A stretch of 64,000 nucleotides of DNA. Origin: SMWD01 sp002729875 (GTDB lineage: Bacteria; Pseudomonadota; Gammaproteobacteria; Steroidobacterales; GCA-2729495). How positions within the stretch are numbered: position 1 is the first letter of the stretch; each line of letters opens with the position of its first letter. Location of the stretch: NCBI GenBank assembly GCA_036010905.1, contig DASCMH010000013.1, positions 22,949 to 86,948 on the forward strand, in the 5' to 3' direction. Under the pieces are notes generated by a model. It had not been told where the DNA came from. It searched no databases and saw only the letters and a program-made list of their open reading frames with translations. Below, one piece after another: positions 42,686 to 51,731 of the stretch. The position numbers were made by a program, and so were the translations under genes.

Positions 42686-43747
42686 TCAACTATTGTCCAG
42701 TTCCCACGTTCTGCGTAAAAAATCCAACAAATCACGCCGTGACTTTTCCAGCGCAGCCGAATTTCGCCCCATCGTGTAACCATCGCTGGTTGCACACTGT
42801 GACATGGCCGACATGGCGCCGAAAGCGTTATCCATCGACTTGCCGCTGGTTAACTCGGTGGCTTGGCCCTCCGGACCCCAGTGCATCAGGCAATCACGTG
42901 TCATGATCGAGTCAGGAAAAAATTGTTGTGGATACGGCGCATCCCAGCCATGCCCGGCACCGGGGTAAGTAATCAACTCGACATCAACGCCCATACCGAT
43001 TAACCGGTCACGGAATTTCTCACACGCCGGGATCGACATCGATTCATCCGCTTCGCCCATCATGATTAACAACGGGCTACCTTCGACCCGAAAATCCGTG
43101 AAATCCGCCATACAGCCACCGTAGAACATCGCATAGGCCGAGAAACGCGGTCCATTCTTGCCCAGTACGTTCTCGATGACCGGCTCAAACATCATGTACA
43201 GCGTCGAACCGGCCCCCAGTGAAAAGCCGGTCACGCCGATCCTGCTGGCGTCGATATAAGGATGATTTTGTAATGCTTGCAGTGCACTCAATGCATCAGC
43301 CATTTGAGTGTAAATGGGTGCCTTGTTAAGTCGCTCAAGATAATCATCGGTACTGCGCAGATTCCTGGCCGTAAAAGTATCAACACCCAGGCCGGCAATA
43401 CCGTTACGGGCCAGGAACATCGCCAGGTTGGTATTTCGCCCGACCCAGTCACCGCCGGAACCATGCAGGATGACCATGGCCGGAACCTTGTGGATTGCGG
43501 ACGCAGCATCGGGCAATACGAGTATGCCACCGGTCGTCTGTTTTACGGCGTTGGCGCCGCCGTCATGGAAGTCGCGGCCGCTTTTTGCATTGAAAGAGGC
43601 AAACCCGACCACACCGTGCGGCACCTCATCAAAACCGGTTGCATAGAACACATCAACAACCGGCTCGCTGCGCGGCCAAAGACTGTACAGCCCGTAAACG
43701 GCCAGCACACAGACCATTAGCCCAAGCAGTCGCTTAAACCATTTCAT
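42686..43747 (-). CDS. Dienelactone hydrolase-like alpha/beta hydrolase
   Basis: A 353-residue hydrolase with an N-terminal membrane anchor or uncleaved signal (about 5-24), so it probably faces the periplasm. The oxyanion region is MVILHGSGGD, the nucleophile Ser176 is in GVTGFSLGAG, Asp234 in GEADES and His266 in GAGHGWD complete the triad. The family is the dienelactone hydrolase (DLH) type, but substrates range widely, so none is named. It is transcribed toward tRNA-Leu and is part of a short non-syntenic stretch. Confidence 0.85.
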   Translation of the reverse strand: MKWFKRLLGLMVCVLAVYGLYSLWPRSEPVVDVFYATGFDEVPHGVVGFASFNAKSGRDFHDGGANAVKQTTGGILVLPDAASAIHKVPAMVILHGSGGDWVGRNTNLAMFLARNGIAGLGVDTFTARNLRSTDDYLERLNKAPIYTQMADALSALQALQNHPYIDASRIGVTGFSLGAGSTLYMMFEPVIENVLGKNGPRFSAYAMFYGGCMADFTDFRVEGSPLLIMMGEADESMSIPACEKFRDRLIGMGVDVELITYPGAGHGWDAPYPQQFFPDSIMTRDCLMHWGPEGQATELTSGKSMDNAFGAMSAMSQCATSDGYTMGRNSAALEKSRRDLLDFLRRTWELDNS

Positions 43748-43944
43748 GTCGAGTCACTTTCGTCAGTTGCAGGACAAAACAAGTTCCATGCTAACAGATC
43801 AACGCATTAGCAAACCCCCGACCACGTGGTTCGACAAATCTGTGGTGTTGTTGACTGACCTGCCTGAGCACTAACTCCGCCAACCGGCAGGGGGGCTGAA
43901 TCTGTTCATCTTTCGGTCGGATCTGCAATCCGAGGCAGATTGCT

Positions 43945-43973
43945 TTGATCAATCCGGTCGCACAGCCGATACT
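43945..43973 (+). promoter_or_regulatory. Candidate promoter of the 44016 gene
   Basis: TTGATC (43945-43950) and GATACT (43968-43973), 17 bp apart, lie about 43 bases before the start codon at 44016. Each hexamer matches the consensus at four of six bases. Confidence 0.35.
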
Positions 43974-44015
43974 CAACATACCCTGGCTAATAACAATTAT
44001 TGCGGAGGATATCCT

Positions 44016-44738
44016 ATGAGTGCAGCAGGCAAAATGGTCGAATCAATGACCGAACAGGAAAAGGCACGCGCCGACGCCATCATGAAAGGCTGGCTGGCGT
44101 TCAATGCAAACGCCAAAGCGAATGAAGATGCATTCAACGCAAAAGCCGAAGAAATTGCGGCAGCAGTTGCAGAACTGGTTGCCGAGAAAACCGGTATTAC
44201 CGATGACATCATCGGTGGCCGCGAAGCTGAGTTCGGACGACTGCTCGGCGATACCTTCCGCACCTTTCAGATGCGCATGCCCTATCACCACCAGGCCAAT
44301 GACGCACTGATCAAAGAACAACTCAAAACCATTGACTGGGGATTTCAGACCGGCAACATGGAAGCGATGGTCCAGCACGATATTGCCTCTATGTATGAAA
44401 TCCTGCATGAGCGCGTGTACTGGATTGAACAAACCGGTGATTACAGCCTCGCACTCGACGCTGTGACCACACCAACATGTTTTCGCAACCTGACGGTCGG
44501 CACCGGGTTTACCTGGCACAGCCCGATGCAGGTTTCCTGGAGATCCCCTTATCAGCGCATCCTGGAAAAAGGCTGGTTACGCAATATCTGGACGTCGGTT
44601 ACCGAAAAAAAGATTCATGAAGAATGGACCGTGCCCCGTTTCAAAGGTTATGCACGGCATCTCGAAGTTGATCTTGAGCTTTCGCCCTGGAACGACGACG
44701 ATCCGACCATTACGATGACCTGCATCCCGCCGGCCTGA
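44016..44738 (+). CDS. Hypothetical cytosolic protein, 240 residues
   Basis: Not recognised. The reading frame is credible: a strong GGAGGA ribosome site lies five to ten bases ahead of the ATG, and codon use resembles the neighbours. The N-terminal part (about 1-75) is Ala/Glu/Lys-rich and surely helical (KAEEIAAAVAELVAEKTGI). The rest is aromatic-rich, with FRTFQMRMPYHHQ, VQHDIASMYEILHERVYWIEQ, FTWHSPMQVSWRSP and LEVDLELSPWNDDDP, suggesting a compact helix-then-beta fold. No signal peptide, no membrane segment. It stands alone between oppositely directed genes. Confidence 0.75.
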   Translation: MSAAGKMVESMTEQEKARADAIMKGWLAFNANAKANEDAFNAKAEEIAAAVAELVAEKTGITDDIIGGREAEFGRLLGDTFRTFQMRMPYHHQANDALIKEQLKTIDWGFQTGNMEAMVQHDIASMYEILHERVYWIEQTGDYSLALDAVTTPTCFRNLTVGTGFTWHSPMQVSWRSPYQRILEKGWLRNIWTSVTEKKIHEEWTVPRFKGYARHLEVDLELSPWNDDDPTITMTCIPPA

Positions 44739-44751
44739 CAGGCGCCAGGGA

Positions 44752-45399
44752 TTAAAGCTTGACCGCTATTTGTAGCGGCTTATCCGGGTCGGAGTCGGCG
44801 GCTAAGGTTTCGCTTAGCGGGGCGGTAATGATGTCATCGACGTTGTAAAGGAAAAACCCGCCCTCCAGTGCTTCAATATGCGCAGACGTCATCGCCGTTT
44901 GTGCGTCGATAATACCGACAAAATATACCCGGGAACCGTCGGCCAGCGTGGCATGAATATTCTCCGCTATGAGTTCAGCGGTCACACTTCCTGCAGTAAC
45001 CGAGATATCACCATCAAGTAACGGGTCGGCTGAAATAAAAAACAATCCGATCCCATGGCCCGGGGGGAAAGACAAGATGAAATTATCACCGTCATGAAAC
45101 ATGCCGCTGTCCCCGGTACCGAGGAAATTCGGTGCAGACGTAGTTGCATACAAATGGGCAACTTTCATCGGCAAGCCGTCAAAATCATATTTAAAGGTAA
45201 TACCACCAGCCGATTCAGAATCCTCGATAGTCATACCGGTCGGCATGAGATCAAAGTCAAGAATGCTCGGCTCTGTTGGTAATGCATCAATGAACGCAGC
45301 CAAACCAGAGTAGGTAACCGGCTCGGCGCTGGAAGCCCCGACTGTGACCATGCCGATAACGGTGCAAACACCTATAAGAAAGAGTTTTATTTTTTTCAT
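44752..45399 (-). CDS. Hypothetical exported protein, 215 residues
   Basis: Not recognised. A clear signal peptide (MKKIKLFLIGVCTVIGMVTV, cleaved near ASSAEP) precedes a Gly/Asp-rich, beta-rich mature part with FDLMPTGMTIEDSESAGGI, FLGTGDSGMFHDGDNFIL and FFISADPLLDGDISVTAGS. It resembles in general style the secreted beta-sandwich proteins that often carry PEP-CTERM tags, but no sorting tag is present at its C-terminus. It follows an AT-rich dyad (45500-45530) that may control it. Converges on the 44016 gene with 13 bp between stops. Confidence 0.75.
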   Translation of the reverse strand: MKKIKLFLIGVCTVIGMVTVGASSAEPVTYSGLAAFIDALPTEPSILDFDLMPTGMTIEDSESAGGITFKYDFDGLPMKVAHLYATTSAPNFLGTGDSGMFHDGDNFILSFPPGHGIGLFFISADPLLDGDISVTAGSVTAELIAENIHATLADGSRVYFVGIIDAQTAMTSAHIEALEGGFFLYNVDDIITAPLSETLAADSDPDKPLQIAVKL

Positions 45400-45499
45400 T
45401 ATTACGTCCCTGTTGCCGGGATCTTATATTTATTACGACTACCCGTTGCAGGCATCCGCATCCCTAGCATACTCATTCTTTGGGCAGAAATGCGTGAAC

Positions 45500-45530
45500 A
45501 TTTACATAAATATCAATACTTTATGTAAAT
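45500..45530. repeat. AT-rich dyad with perfect 11-bp arms
   Basis: ATTTACATAAA (45500-45510) and TTTATGTAAAT (45520-45530) flank a 9-base spacer. It starts four bases beyond the stop of the lipoprotein gene and about 100 bases ahead of the 44752-45399 gene. No GC stem, so it looks more like a protein-binding operator than a terminator. Confidence 0.85.
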
Positions 45531-45534
45531 TATG

Positions 45535-46395
45535 TCAAATCTTCTGCGCAGTGACGATTTCCAGATTCCGTGCAATCTTCCTGGCCCGTTTAGCGAAACG
45601 TTTGAGTTGCTTATCGGTTAACTCCTCACGCAGTGCGATTATCATGGTCATAATAATCCTGCGGTTTTCATCGGTGCGTTGACGATATTGCAACGAGTCT
45701 TTGCCATTAGGATTTAACAACAGATCTTTTAACCGGGCACTGAACTCCGGTTCAGTCGGTCTTTCGAGAACCAGGGCGCGAAAATCCTGTTGCCACTGAC
45801 GACGACCCGCCATCCATTCCAGCGACAAATCATGCAAAGACGACTGATAAGATCGCACCAGATCCTCTTGCCCCGGGGTCAGGCCGGCAAAAACCCGGTC
45901 AAAAATTTTAACCCCGACATCCTGACGACTTTTTTTGCGCTCCTGCGGCGTCTTACCAGCATATTCATCCCACAGTTCCTGATTCGACTCCTCAAGATTG
46001 GCATAAAACTCATCGACCTGTACCCGGCTTAGCATCAGAAAAAATGCCGACACATCCGGCATTACCTGCACCACAAACTCATCCCACAGGGTGATGAAAG
46101 TTATATAGTGATACTCCAATTTTTCGGGTGTCATTTCGCCTGATGACACCCCACGCTCAAATTCACGCAGGAGTTGTGCATATCCCGGTAGCTGATTACG
46201 TCGATGCCATTCGATATTGCGCTTGATCGCTGCATCCAACCAGTCTTCCTGCTCATCATCCAGGGTAAAATAATCACTGATGTACCAGGCTAACGCCCAG
46301 TCAAACTGGTTATAAATAACCCGCGTCGCCGAGCATCCGGACAGAAAAACGCATAGCAACAAGACCAACCAGCGTCGAGTAAAAACCCGGATCAT
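45535..46395 (-). CDS. DUF6279-type lipoprotein
   Basis: A 286-residue lipoprotein with signal peptide ending LSGC (Cys21). The mature protein begins SATRVIYNQFDWALAWYISDYF, the hallmark I associate with the DUF6279 lipoprotein family, and is otherwise highly helical and charged (KRNIEWHRRNQLPGYAQLLRE), ending in a basic segment KRFAKRARKIARNLEI. Function unknown. It starts 9 bp after the purA stop, so it is the tail gene of the superoperon. Confidence 0.78.
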   Translation of the reverse strand: MIRVFTRRWLVLLLCVFLSGCSATRVIYNQFDWALAWYISDYFTLDDEQEDWLDAAIKRNIEWHRRNQLPGYAQLLREFERGVSSGEMTPEKLEYHYITFITLWDEFVVQVMPDVSAFFLMLSRVQVDEFYANLEESNQELWDEYAGKTPQERKKSRQDVGVKIFDRVFAGLTPGQEDLVRSYQSSLHDLSLEWMAGRRQWQQDFRALVLERPTEPEFSARLKDLLLNPNGKDSLQYRQRTDENRRIIMTMIIALREELTDKQLKRFAKRARKIARNLEIVTAQKI

Positions 46396-46404
46396 AAATT
46401 CAAC

Positions 46405-47697
46405 TTAATTGAATGGGTGACGAATGATGATGTTCTGATCGCGATCCGGGCCTGTCGAAACAATATCCACGGGAATCCCAAGTATGTCTTCAAGCCGTTG
46501 CAGATAGGCCTGCGCTGTCGCCGGCAACCTGTCAAAATCCGTAACCCCCACAGTGGATGATTGCCAACCCTGCAATTCTTCATAAACCGGCTCGCAATCC
46601 GCGAAGCGACTGACAAGGAATGGGGGACTATCGATTATCTCATCATCGAGACGGTAGCCAACGCAGATTTTTATCGTATCAAGTCCATCGAGCACATCTA
46701 GCTTGGTTACACACAGACCCGAAACACAGCTATTGATAATGGCCCGTCGCAACGCCACCGCATCAAACCAGCCACACCGTCGCGGCCGCCCTGTCGTCGC
46801 CCCAAACTCAGCACCGACCCTGGCCAAGTGTTTACCCATGTCATCAAACAATTCAGTCGGGAACGGCCCTGCCCCGACACGAGTTGTATAGGCTTTGACG
46901 ATACCCAGGACATAATCGATAGCCCCCGGACCGACCCCGCTACCAGTGGTCGCTGCGCCGGATGTCGTATTAGACGAAGTGACAAACGGATAAGTCCCAT
47001 GATCGACATCCAGCAGCGTACCTTGAGCGCCCTCATACAAAATATTCTTACCGGCATTGCGCAGATCATGCAAATAATCGGGTACGTCGATCACCAGAGG
47101 CTTGATACGTTCTGCCATCTCGAGCCACGTATCATGCGTTGCTGCGAAGTCGACAGTTTCGGCGTGATAATAAGTCTTGAGCATGAAATTATGCAGTTCC
47201 ATCGCCGCTGCCAATCGCTCGGCAAATTGTGCACTGTCAAACAGATCGGATATCCGCAACGACCGTCTCGCTGCCTTGTCCTCATAGGCCGGCCCTATGC
47301 CGCGCCCGGTTGTGCCGATCGCCTGCTCTCCCCGGGCCAGTTCACGCGCCTGATCGAGCTTGATGTGGGTTGGTAGAATCAGTGGACAGGCGGCACTAAT
47401 CCTGAGCCGCGATGCCACGGGCACACCGCGGGCAACCAGTTCGTCGAATTCCTCGAGCAGAGCAGGCAGATGCACGACAACGCCATTGGCGATAATGCAA
47501 TCTACTTCATCACGCAGAATACCGGATGGAATCAGGTGCAGAACCGTTTTATTGCCGTCAATCAGCAGCGTATGCCCTGCGTTATGACCACCCTGAAAGC
47601 GGACAACTGCAGTTGCACGATCCGTCAGAAGATCGACAATCTTACCTTTACCTTCATCGCCCCACTGGGTACCGACGATTACAATACTCTTACCCAT
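46405..47697 (-). CDS. purA: Adenylosuccinate synthetase
   Basis: Converts IMP and aspartate with GTP to adenylosuccinate, first step toward AMP. The length, 430 residues, is standard. The N-terminal P-loop-like GDEGKGK (13-19, catalytic Asp14) and HNAGHT (38-43, His42) are present, along with TTGRGIGPAYEDKAAR and the GTP-binding STGPDRDQNI near the C-terminus. It follows DUF2065 by 24 bp. Confidence 0.97.
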   Translation of the reverse strand: MGKSIVIVGTQWGDEGKGKIVDLLTDRATAVVRFQGGHNAGHTLLIDGNKTVLHLIPSGILRDEVDCIIANGVVVHLPALLEEFDELVARGVPVASRLRISAACPLILPTHIKLDQARELARGEQAIGTTGRGIGPAYEDKAARRSLRISDLFDSAQFAERLAAAMELHNFMLKTYYHAETVDFAATHDTWLEMAERIKPLVIDVPDYLHDLRNAGKNILYEGAQGTLLDVDHGTYPFVTSSNTTSGAATTGSGVGPGAIDYVLGIVKAYTTRVGAGPFPTELFDDMGKHLARVGAEFGATTGRPRRCGWFDAVALRRAIINSCVSGLCVTKLDVLDGLDTIKICVGYRLDDEIIDSPPFLVSRFADCEPVYEELQGWQSSTVGVTDFDRLPATAQAYLQRLEDILGIPVDIVSTGPDRDQNIIIRHPFN

Positions 47698-47721
47698 TTC
47701 AGGAAACCCAATGTTAGGCGA

Positions 47722-47919
47722 CTACCCGCCACCTCGGACATATAACAACAGCACCAACCCGACAACAACACTGATCAAACCGATCCAACGCAGTTGCCCA
47801 TCCCGGAACTGCAACACCATTAACATACTTTTTCGCCAGCTGGCCGGACTGACAAAGGGCATTAAACCTTCGAACACGAGATACAGCGCAAAAGCTGCAA
47901 AAATATCACTCCAGATCAT
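47722..47919 (-). CDS. DUF2065 (YjeT-like) small membrane protein
   Basis: A 65-residue protein with two membrane helices (about 5-20 and 44-60): MIWSDIFAAFALYLVFEGLM and the central FVSPASWRKSMLMVLQFRD typical of the family. Encoded between hflC and purA as yjeT is in E. coli. Function unknown. Confidence 0.88.
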   Translation of the reverse strand: MIWSDIFAAFALYLVFEGLMPFVSPASWRKSMLMVLQFRDGQLRWIGLISVVVGLVLLLYVRGGG

Positions 47920-47949
47920 CGCAATCCGCGGTTCGTGCTGCTGCTACCA

Positions 47950-48816
47950 CTAATTATTTTTAGATTTGTTCAGATACTGAAAGAAATCATTATTAGCATC
48001 CAGCACAAGAACATCGTTACCCTGACCAAATGCTCCTTTATAAGCCTTAATACTCCGGTAAAAACGATAAAACTCCTCGTCTTTTTGGTAGGCCTGCGCA
48101 TACGTGTCAGCTGAGATGGCATCACCCTGACCCCTGATCTTCTCAGCATCCCGATAGGCTTCCGCCAGTATGACGGTACGCTGACGATCCGCATCGGCGC
48201 GAATCTGCTCGGCGTTCTCAGCACCTTCGGCGCGCAGTTCGGCGGCTACCCGGACACGTTCCTGACGCATTCGGTTAAAAACCGACTCACTGACCTCATC
48301 GGAAAACTCGATACGCTTAACCCGCACATCGATAACAGCAATGCCGAGTTGCCTGGCATCATCGCGAGATTTTGCCAACATCGCATCCATTAACTCGCGG
48401 CGCTCGGCAGTCACCACTTCAGGCACGGTACGATTGGCAAACTCTGCACGAATACCATCCTTGACAATTTCCAGCAGCCGCTGTGCCGCCAGAACCTGTT
48501 CGCCACGTGTCGCACGATAATAATCAGCAACGTCTTCAATTCGCCATTTGATAAAAAAATCAACAAAAAGATTTTTCTTTTCCTTGGTCAGGAACAGTTC
48601 CTGGGGATTGTTGACCGTCATTATCTGTTTCGAAAACAGCAAGACGTTATTGATGAGCGGAATTTTTACATGCAAACCGGGCTCATAATTAGATTCAATT
48701 ATTTCACCAAACCGGAATTTGATCGCAGCCTCTCGCTCATCGACGTAGAACAATGACATCAGGAGGATAGCAAAGGCGATCAAACCGCCAAAAAGAAATA
48801 TACGTGCACTATTCAT
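47950..48816 (-). CDS. hflC: HflC, SPFH-family modulator of FtsH
   Basis: A 288-residue inner-membrane protein with one N-terminal membrane segment (about 5-22) and a periplasmic SPFH/Band 7 domain. With HflK it forms the cage around the FtsH protease. Typical stretches are YVDEREAAIKFRFGEI, VDFFIKWRIED and the coiled-coil rich RADADRQRTVILAEAYRDAE. Its start shares one base with the hflK stop. Confidence 0.96.
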   Translation of the reverse strand: MNSARIFLFGGLIAFAILLMSLFYVDEREAAIKFRFGEIIESNYEPGLHVKIPLINNVLLFSKQIMTVNNPQELFLTKEKKNLFVDFFIKWRIEDVADYYRATRGEQVLAAQRLLEIVKDGIRAEFANRTVPEVVTAERRELMDAMLAKSRDDARQLGIAVIDVRVKRIEFSDEVSESVFNRMRQERVRVAAELRAEGAENAEQIRADADRQRTVILAEAYRDAEKIRGQGDAISADTYAQAYQKDEEFYRFYRSIKAYKGAFGQGNDVLVLDANNDFFQYLNKSKNN

Positions 48817-49964
48817 TAGCGGCCCCTCCGCGCTCTGGGATCGTCACCGGAGCGACGCGAGGTACTGGTCGTACCCAAACTGTTCGATTGCTGCACTGAC
48901 TGACCAACTGACGCGTTATCGTTAGCACGGCCCTGCTCGATCAACTTGTCTATCGGCAGGTAAAGCAGGTTGCCGCTGCCGGCAGCATCCAGCAACACTT
49001 TATTCGAATTGCTGTATACCTCTTCAATTGCTTCAATATACAGACGCTCACGGGTCACTGAAGGAGCCTTCTGATACTCGGCAAGCAACTGTTCAAAACG
49101 TGACGCCTCACCCTCAGCATCAGCGATAACCTGGGCCTTATAGGCCTCGGCATCCTGCGACCGCCGCGCAGCCTCACCACGCGCCTTGGGCAGGATGTCG
49201 TTCGAGTAACTTTGCGCCTCGAATGACAGACGCTCCTTATCTTCGCGAGCCTTAATCGCATCCTGCACGGCAGCCTCTACCTGACTCGGGAAATTGGTAT
49301 CCTGCAAGTTAACCTTGGTTATGGTAATGCCAACCCCGTATTCATCGAGTGTGTCCTGAATCTGTTCCTGAGTTGCGACTGCAATCTGGGAACGGCCTTC
49401 AAGCAATACAAAATCAACCGGATTTTTGCCGACAACTTCACGAATAACGCTCTCGCTGATATCTGAAAGTGTCCCTTCAGGATTCTGTACATTAAACAGG
49501 TATGCCTGCGGGTCGGCATTCTGATACTGAACGACGAGATCGACGACCACGATATTTTCATCAGCCGTCAGCATTCGGGTTTGCTGGCGAATCGTATTAA
49601 CACTCGTGACCTTAACCTTTTCAACGCTTTCAATCGGCCACGGCAGGTGCCAACGCAACCCCGGAGGTGAAGAGTTGACAAATGCACCGAAGCGCAGCAC
49701 CACACCACGCTCATCGGCATTGACGAGGTACAGCCCCGTCGCCAACCAGCCGAGCAGCACGACCAGCATAATAACGGCTATCGCAACACCACCGGGACCA
49801 CCTGACCCCCCCGAACCGACACGACCGCCACCTTTGCCGCCGAATAATGAGTTGAAACGCCGCTGCCAGTCGCGCACGATTTTATCGAGATCGGGCGGAC
49901 CTTCTTTGCCGCCCTGACCCCAAGGGTTTTTCCCGTTACCTGATTCATTCCAAGCCATATACAT
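48816..49964 (-). CDS. hflK: HflK, SPFH-family modulator of FtsH
   Basis: A 382-residue partner of HflC. A Gly-rich cytosolic N-terminus (SLFGGKGGGRVGSGGSGGPG) is followed by one membrane helix (about 60-82), the Band 7 domain (YLVNADERGVVLRFGAF) and a coiled-coil region with KARGEAARRSQDAEAYKAQV. Two starts, ATG at 49964 and 49958, are possible. Located 18 bp behind hflX. Confidence 0.96.
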   Translation of the reverse strand: MYMAWNESGNGKNPWGQGGKEGPPDLDKIVRDWQRRFNSLFGGKGGGRVGSGGSGGPGGVAIAVIMLVVLLGWLATGLYLVNADERGVVLRFGAFVNSSPPGLRWHLPWPIESVEKVKVTSVNTIRQQTRMLTADENIVVVDLVVQYQNADPQAYLFNVQNPEGTLSDISESVIREVVGKNPVDFVLLEGRSQIAVATQEQIQDTLDEYGVGITITKVNLQDTNFPSQVEAAVQDAIKAREDKERLSFEAQSYSNDILPKARGEAARRSQDAEAYKAQVIADAEGEASRFEQLLAEYQKAPSVTRERLYIEAIEEVYSNSNKVLLDAAGSGNLLYLPIDKLIEQGRANDNASVGQSVQQSNSLGTTSTSRRSGDDPRARRGR

Positions 49965-49982
49965 CCCGATCTCACTTTACAC

Positions 49983-51287
49983 TTAATGCAGGGCGACCGA
50001 CCCACTGTCATCGCCCGCTAAATTAATTTGCAAATTCTCCTGTCGCCTCAAATCCTGATAGCCGCGACTGTCGATCTCTACATCCAGCTCCCAACTGCCA
50101 TCTTTCATAACCCGCTCATCGATCACCGTCGCACGCTCATAAAGTAACGCACGAAGACGCGCCTGAGATACACCCAGTCTCACGGTCCCGCTGACGATAT
50201 CTCTGCGCAACGCAGCCGTGATGACATCCAGCAAAATACCAACGCCTTGCCCGGTTGCTGCTGAAATCCATACCCGCGTCGGTTCACCATTTTCCGCCCG
50301 GTCGACTCTTGGCGGGACAGCAAGTATATCAGTCTTATTGTAGATCTGAATGACCGGACATTCCGTGGCACCAATCTGCGCCAGAACCACGTTGACATCC
50401 TCGATTCGCTCCTGGTGAAACGGATCAGCACAGTCAACAACATGCAAAATAAGATCGGCATCAGCAGTTTCCTCCAACGTCGACTGGAATGCAGCCACCA
50501 GCTCATGCGGAAGATCACGCACAAAACCAACCGTGTCGGCCAGTATGCAGGGCCCACCGACCGGCAACTCGACCCGGCGCAGCGTAGGGTCCAGGGTCGC
50601 AAACAACTGATCTGCAACATATACCCGGGCATCGGTAAGGCAATTGAATAATGTCGATTTCCCGGTATTGGTATAACCCACCAGCGAGACAGTCGGAATT
50701 TCATGCTTCAGGCGTTGCTGGCGCGCCAACCCACGGCGCTTGGCCAGCCTGGCGAGGCGCGACCGCAAGCGACGAATGCGCTGCCCGAGCAGCCTGCGAT
50801 CCGTCTCCAACTGGGTCTCACCCGGACCGCGCAAGCCAATACCGCCTTTTTGTCGCTCAAGGTGGGTCCAGCCGCGCACCAACCGTGTAGACAAATGTTC
50901 GAGTTGTGCGAGTTCAACCTGCAGCTTGCCCTCGAACGTACGCGCCCGCAGGGCAAAAATATCGAGGATTAACCCGGTCCGATCAACGACCCGGCGTTGC
51001 AACAGCTTTTCCAGGTTTCTTTCCTGTGCCGGAGTCAGCGGATGATCAAAAAGAATGACGTCTGCATCCCTACCGTCTGCCAGTGCCCTGATCTCCTCAA
51101 GCTTGCCAACACCGACCAGGTATTTTGGATTAGCGGAGCGCACTCGCGCAGTCAACTGACCAGTGACTTGTGCTCCGGCCGCGAGCGCCAGCGAACAGAA
51201 CTCAGTCTCGTCTTCATTACATAGCAGTGGATCGACTCGTACATGCACGAGAACAGCGCATTCTCCACGCTCAGGTCGGTCAAACAA
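49983..51287 (-). CDS. hflX: Ribosome-associated GTPase HflX
   Basis: A 434-residue GTPase that splits stalled ribosomes. The N-terminal HflX domain (about 1-190; FDHPLTPAQERNLEKLLQRR and GGIGLRGPGETQLETDRRL) precedes the G domain with G1 GYTNTGKST, ADTVGFVRDLP and NKTD. It is directly after hfq in the same order as E. coli, with 89 bp between. Confidence 0.96.
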   Translation of the reverse strand: MFDRPERGECAVLVHVRVDPLLCNEDETEFCSLALAAGAQVTGQLTARVRSANPKYLVGVGKLEEIRALADGRDADVILFDHPLTPAQERNLEKLLQRRVVDRTGLILDIFALRARTFEGKLQVELAQLEHLSTRLVRGWTHLERQKGGIGLRGPGETQLETDRRLLGQRIRRLRSRLARLAKRRGLARQQRLKHEIPTVSLVGYTNTGKSTLFNCLTDARVYVADQLFATLDPTLRRVELPVGGPCILADTVGFVRDLPHELVAAFQSTLEETADADLILHVVDCADPFHQERIEDVNVVLAQIGATECPVIQIYNKTDILAVPPRVDRAENGEPTRVWISAATGQGVGILLDVITAALRRDIVSGTVRLGVSQARLRALLYERATVIDERVMKDGSWELDVEIDSRGYQDLRRQENLQINLAGDDSGSVALH

Positions 51288-51376
51288 TCGGCAACTCCGG
51301 CAACATATTTATTATCCAGCTACCCGGCAAACCCGGGCATAAGATGTTGAGGATGTTACGTTTCTGGGATGCGTAT

Positions 51377-51613
51377 CTATTCTTCGTCCTCATCCTCGTT
51401 CGGCAGACGAATATCACGCGTCGGCACGATCGTGGAAATAGCATGTTTATAGACCATCTGGTTCACACTGTTTTTCAACAGCACGACGAATTGATCGAAG
51501 GAATCGATAGTTCCCTGAAGCTTAATACCGTTAACAAGGTACACGGAAACAGGAACTTTCTCTTTGCGCAGCAGGTTAAGAAACGGATCCTGCAAAGTTT
51601 GCCCTTTGGTCAT
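51377..51613 (-). CDS. hfq: RNA chaperone Hfq
   Basis: A 78-residue Sm-like protein that binds sRNAs and mRNAs. I start it at the ATG at 51613 (MTKGQTLQDPFLN); longer readings add unrelated sequence. The Sm1 and Sm2 motifs are intact. Gln8, Lys56 and His57 form the proximal-face site. The rim residues are Arg16, Lys17 and Lys19, against three Arg in E. coli. The short C-terminal tail ends in an acidic tip (PNEDEDEE). Confidence 0.97.
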   Translation of the reverse strand: MTKGQTLQDPFLNLLRKEKVPVSVYLVNGIKLQGTIDSFDQFVVLLKNSVNQMVYKHAISTIVPTRDIRLPNEDEDEE

Positions 51614-51731
51614 CTTCGACTCCTGATTATTATTGATTTTTCTTACGCCAGCACAGCGCTTTAAATCCCACAGCCTAAATTTTAGCCCGACAAGAACAAT
51701 ATTGCATCCTGAAAAATGATTAATCCTGATC

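Noticed and set aside
43791..43979. A 62-residue minus-strand reading frame between the hydrolase and the 44016 gene.
   Set aside because: No ribosome site, no family resemblance, and it overlaps the probable promoter of the 44016 gene.
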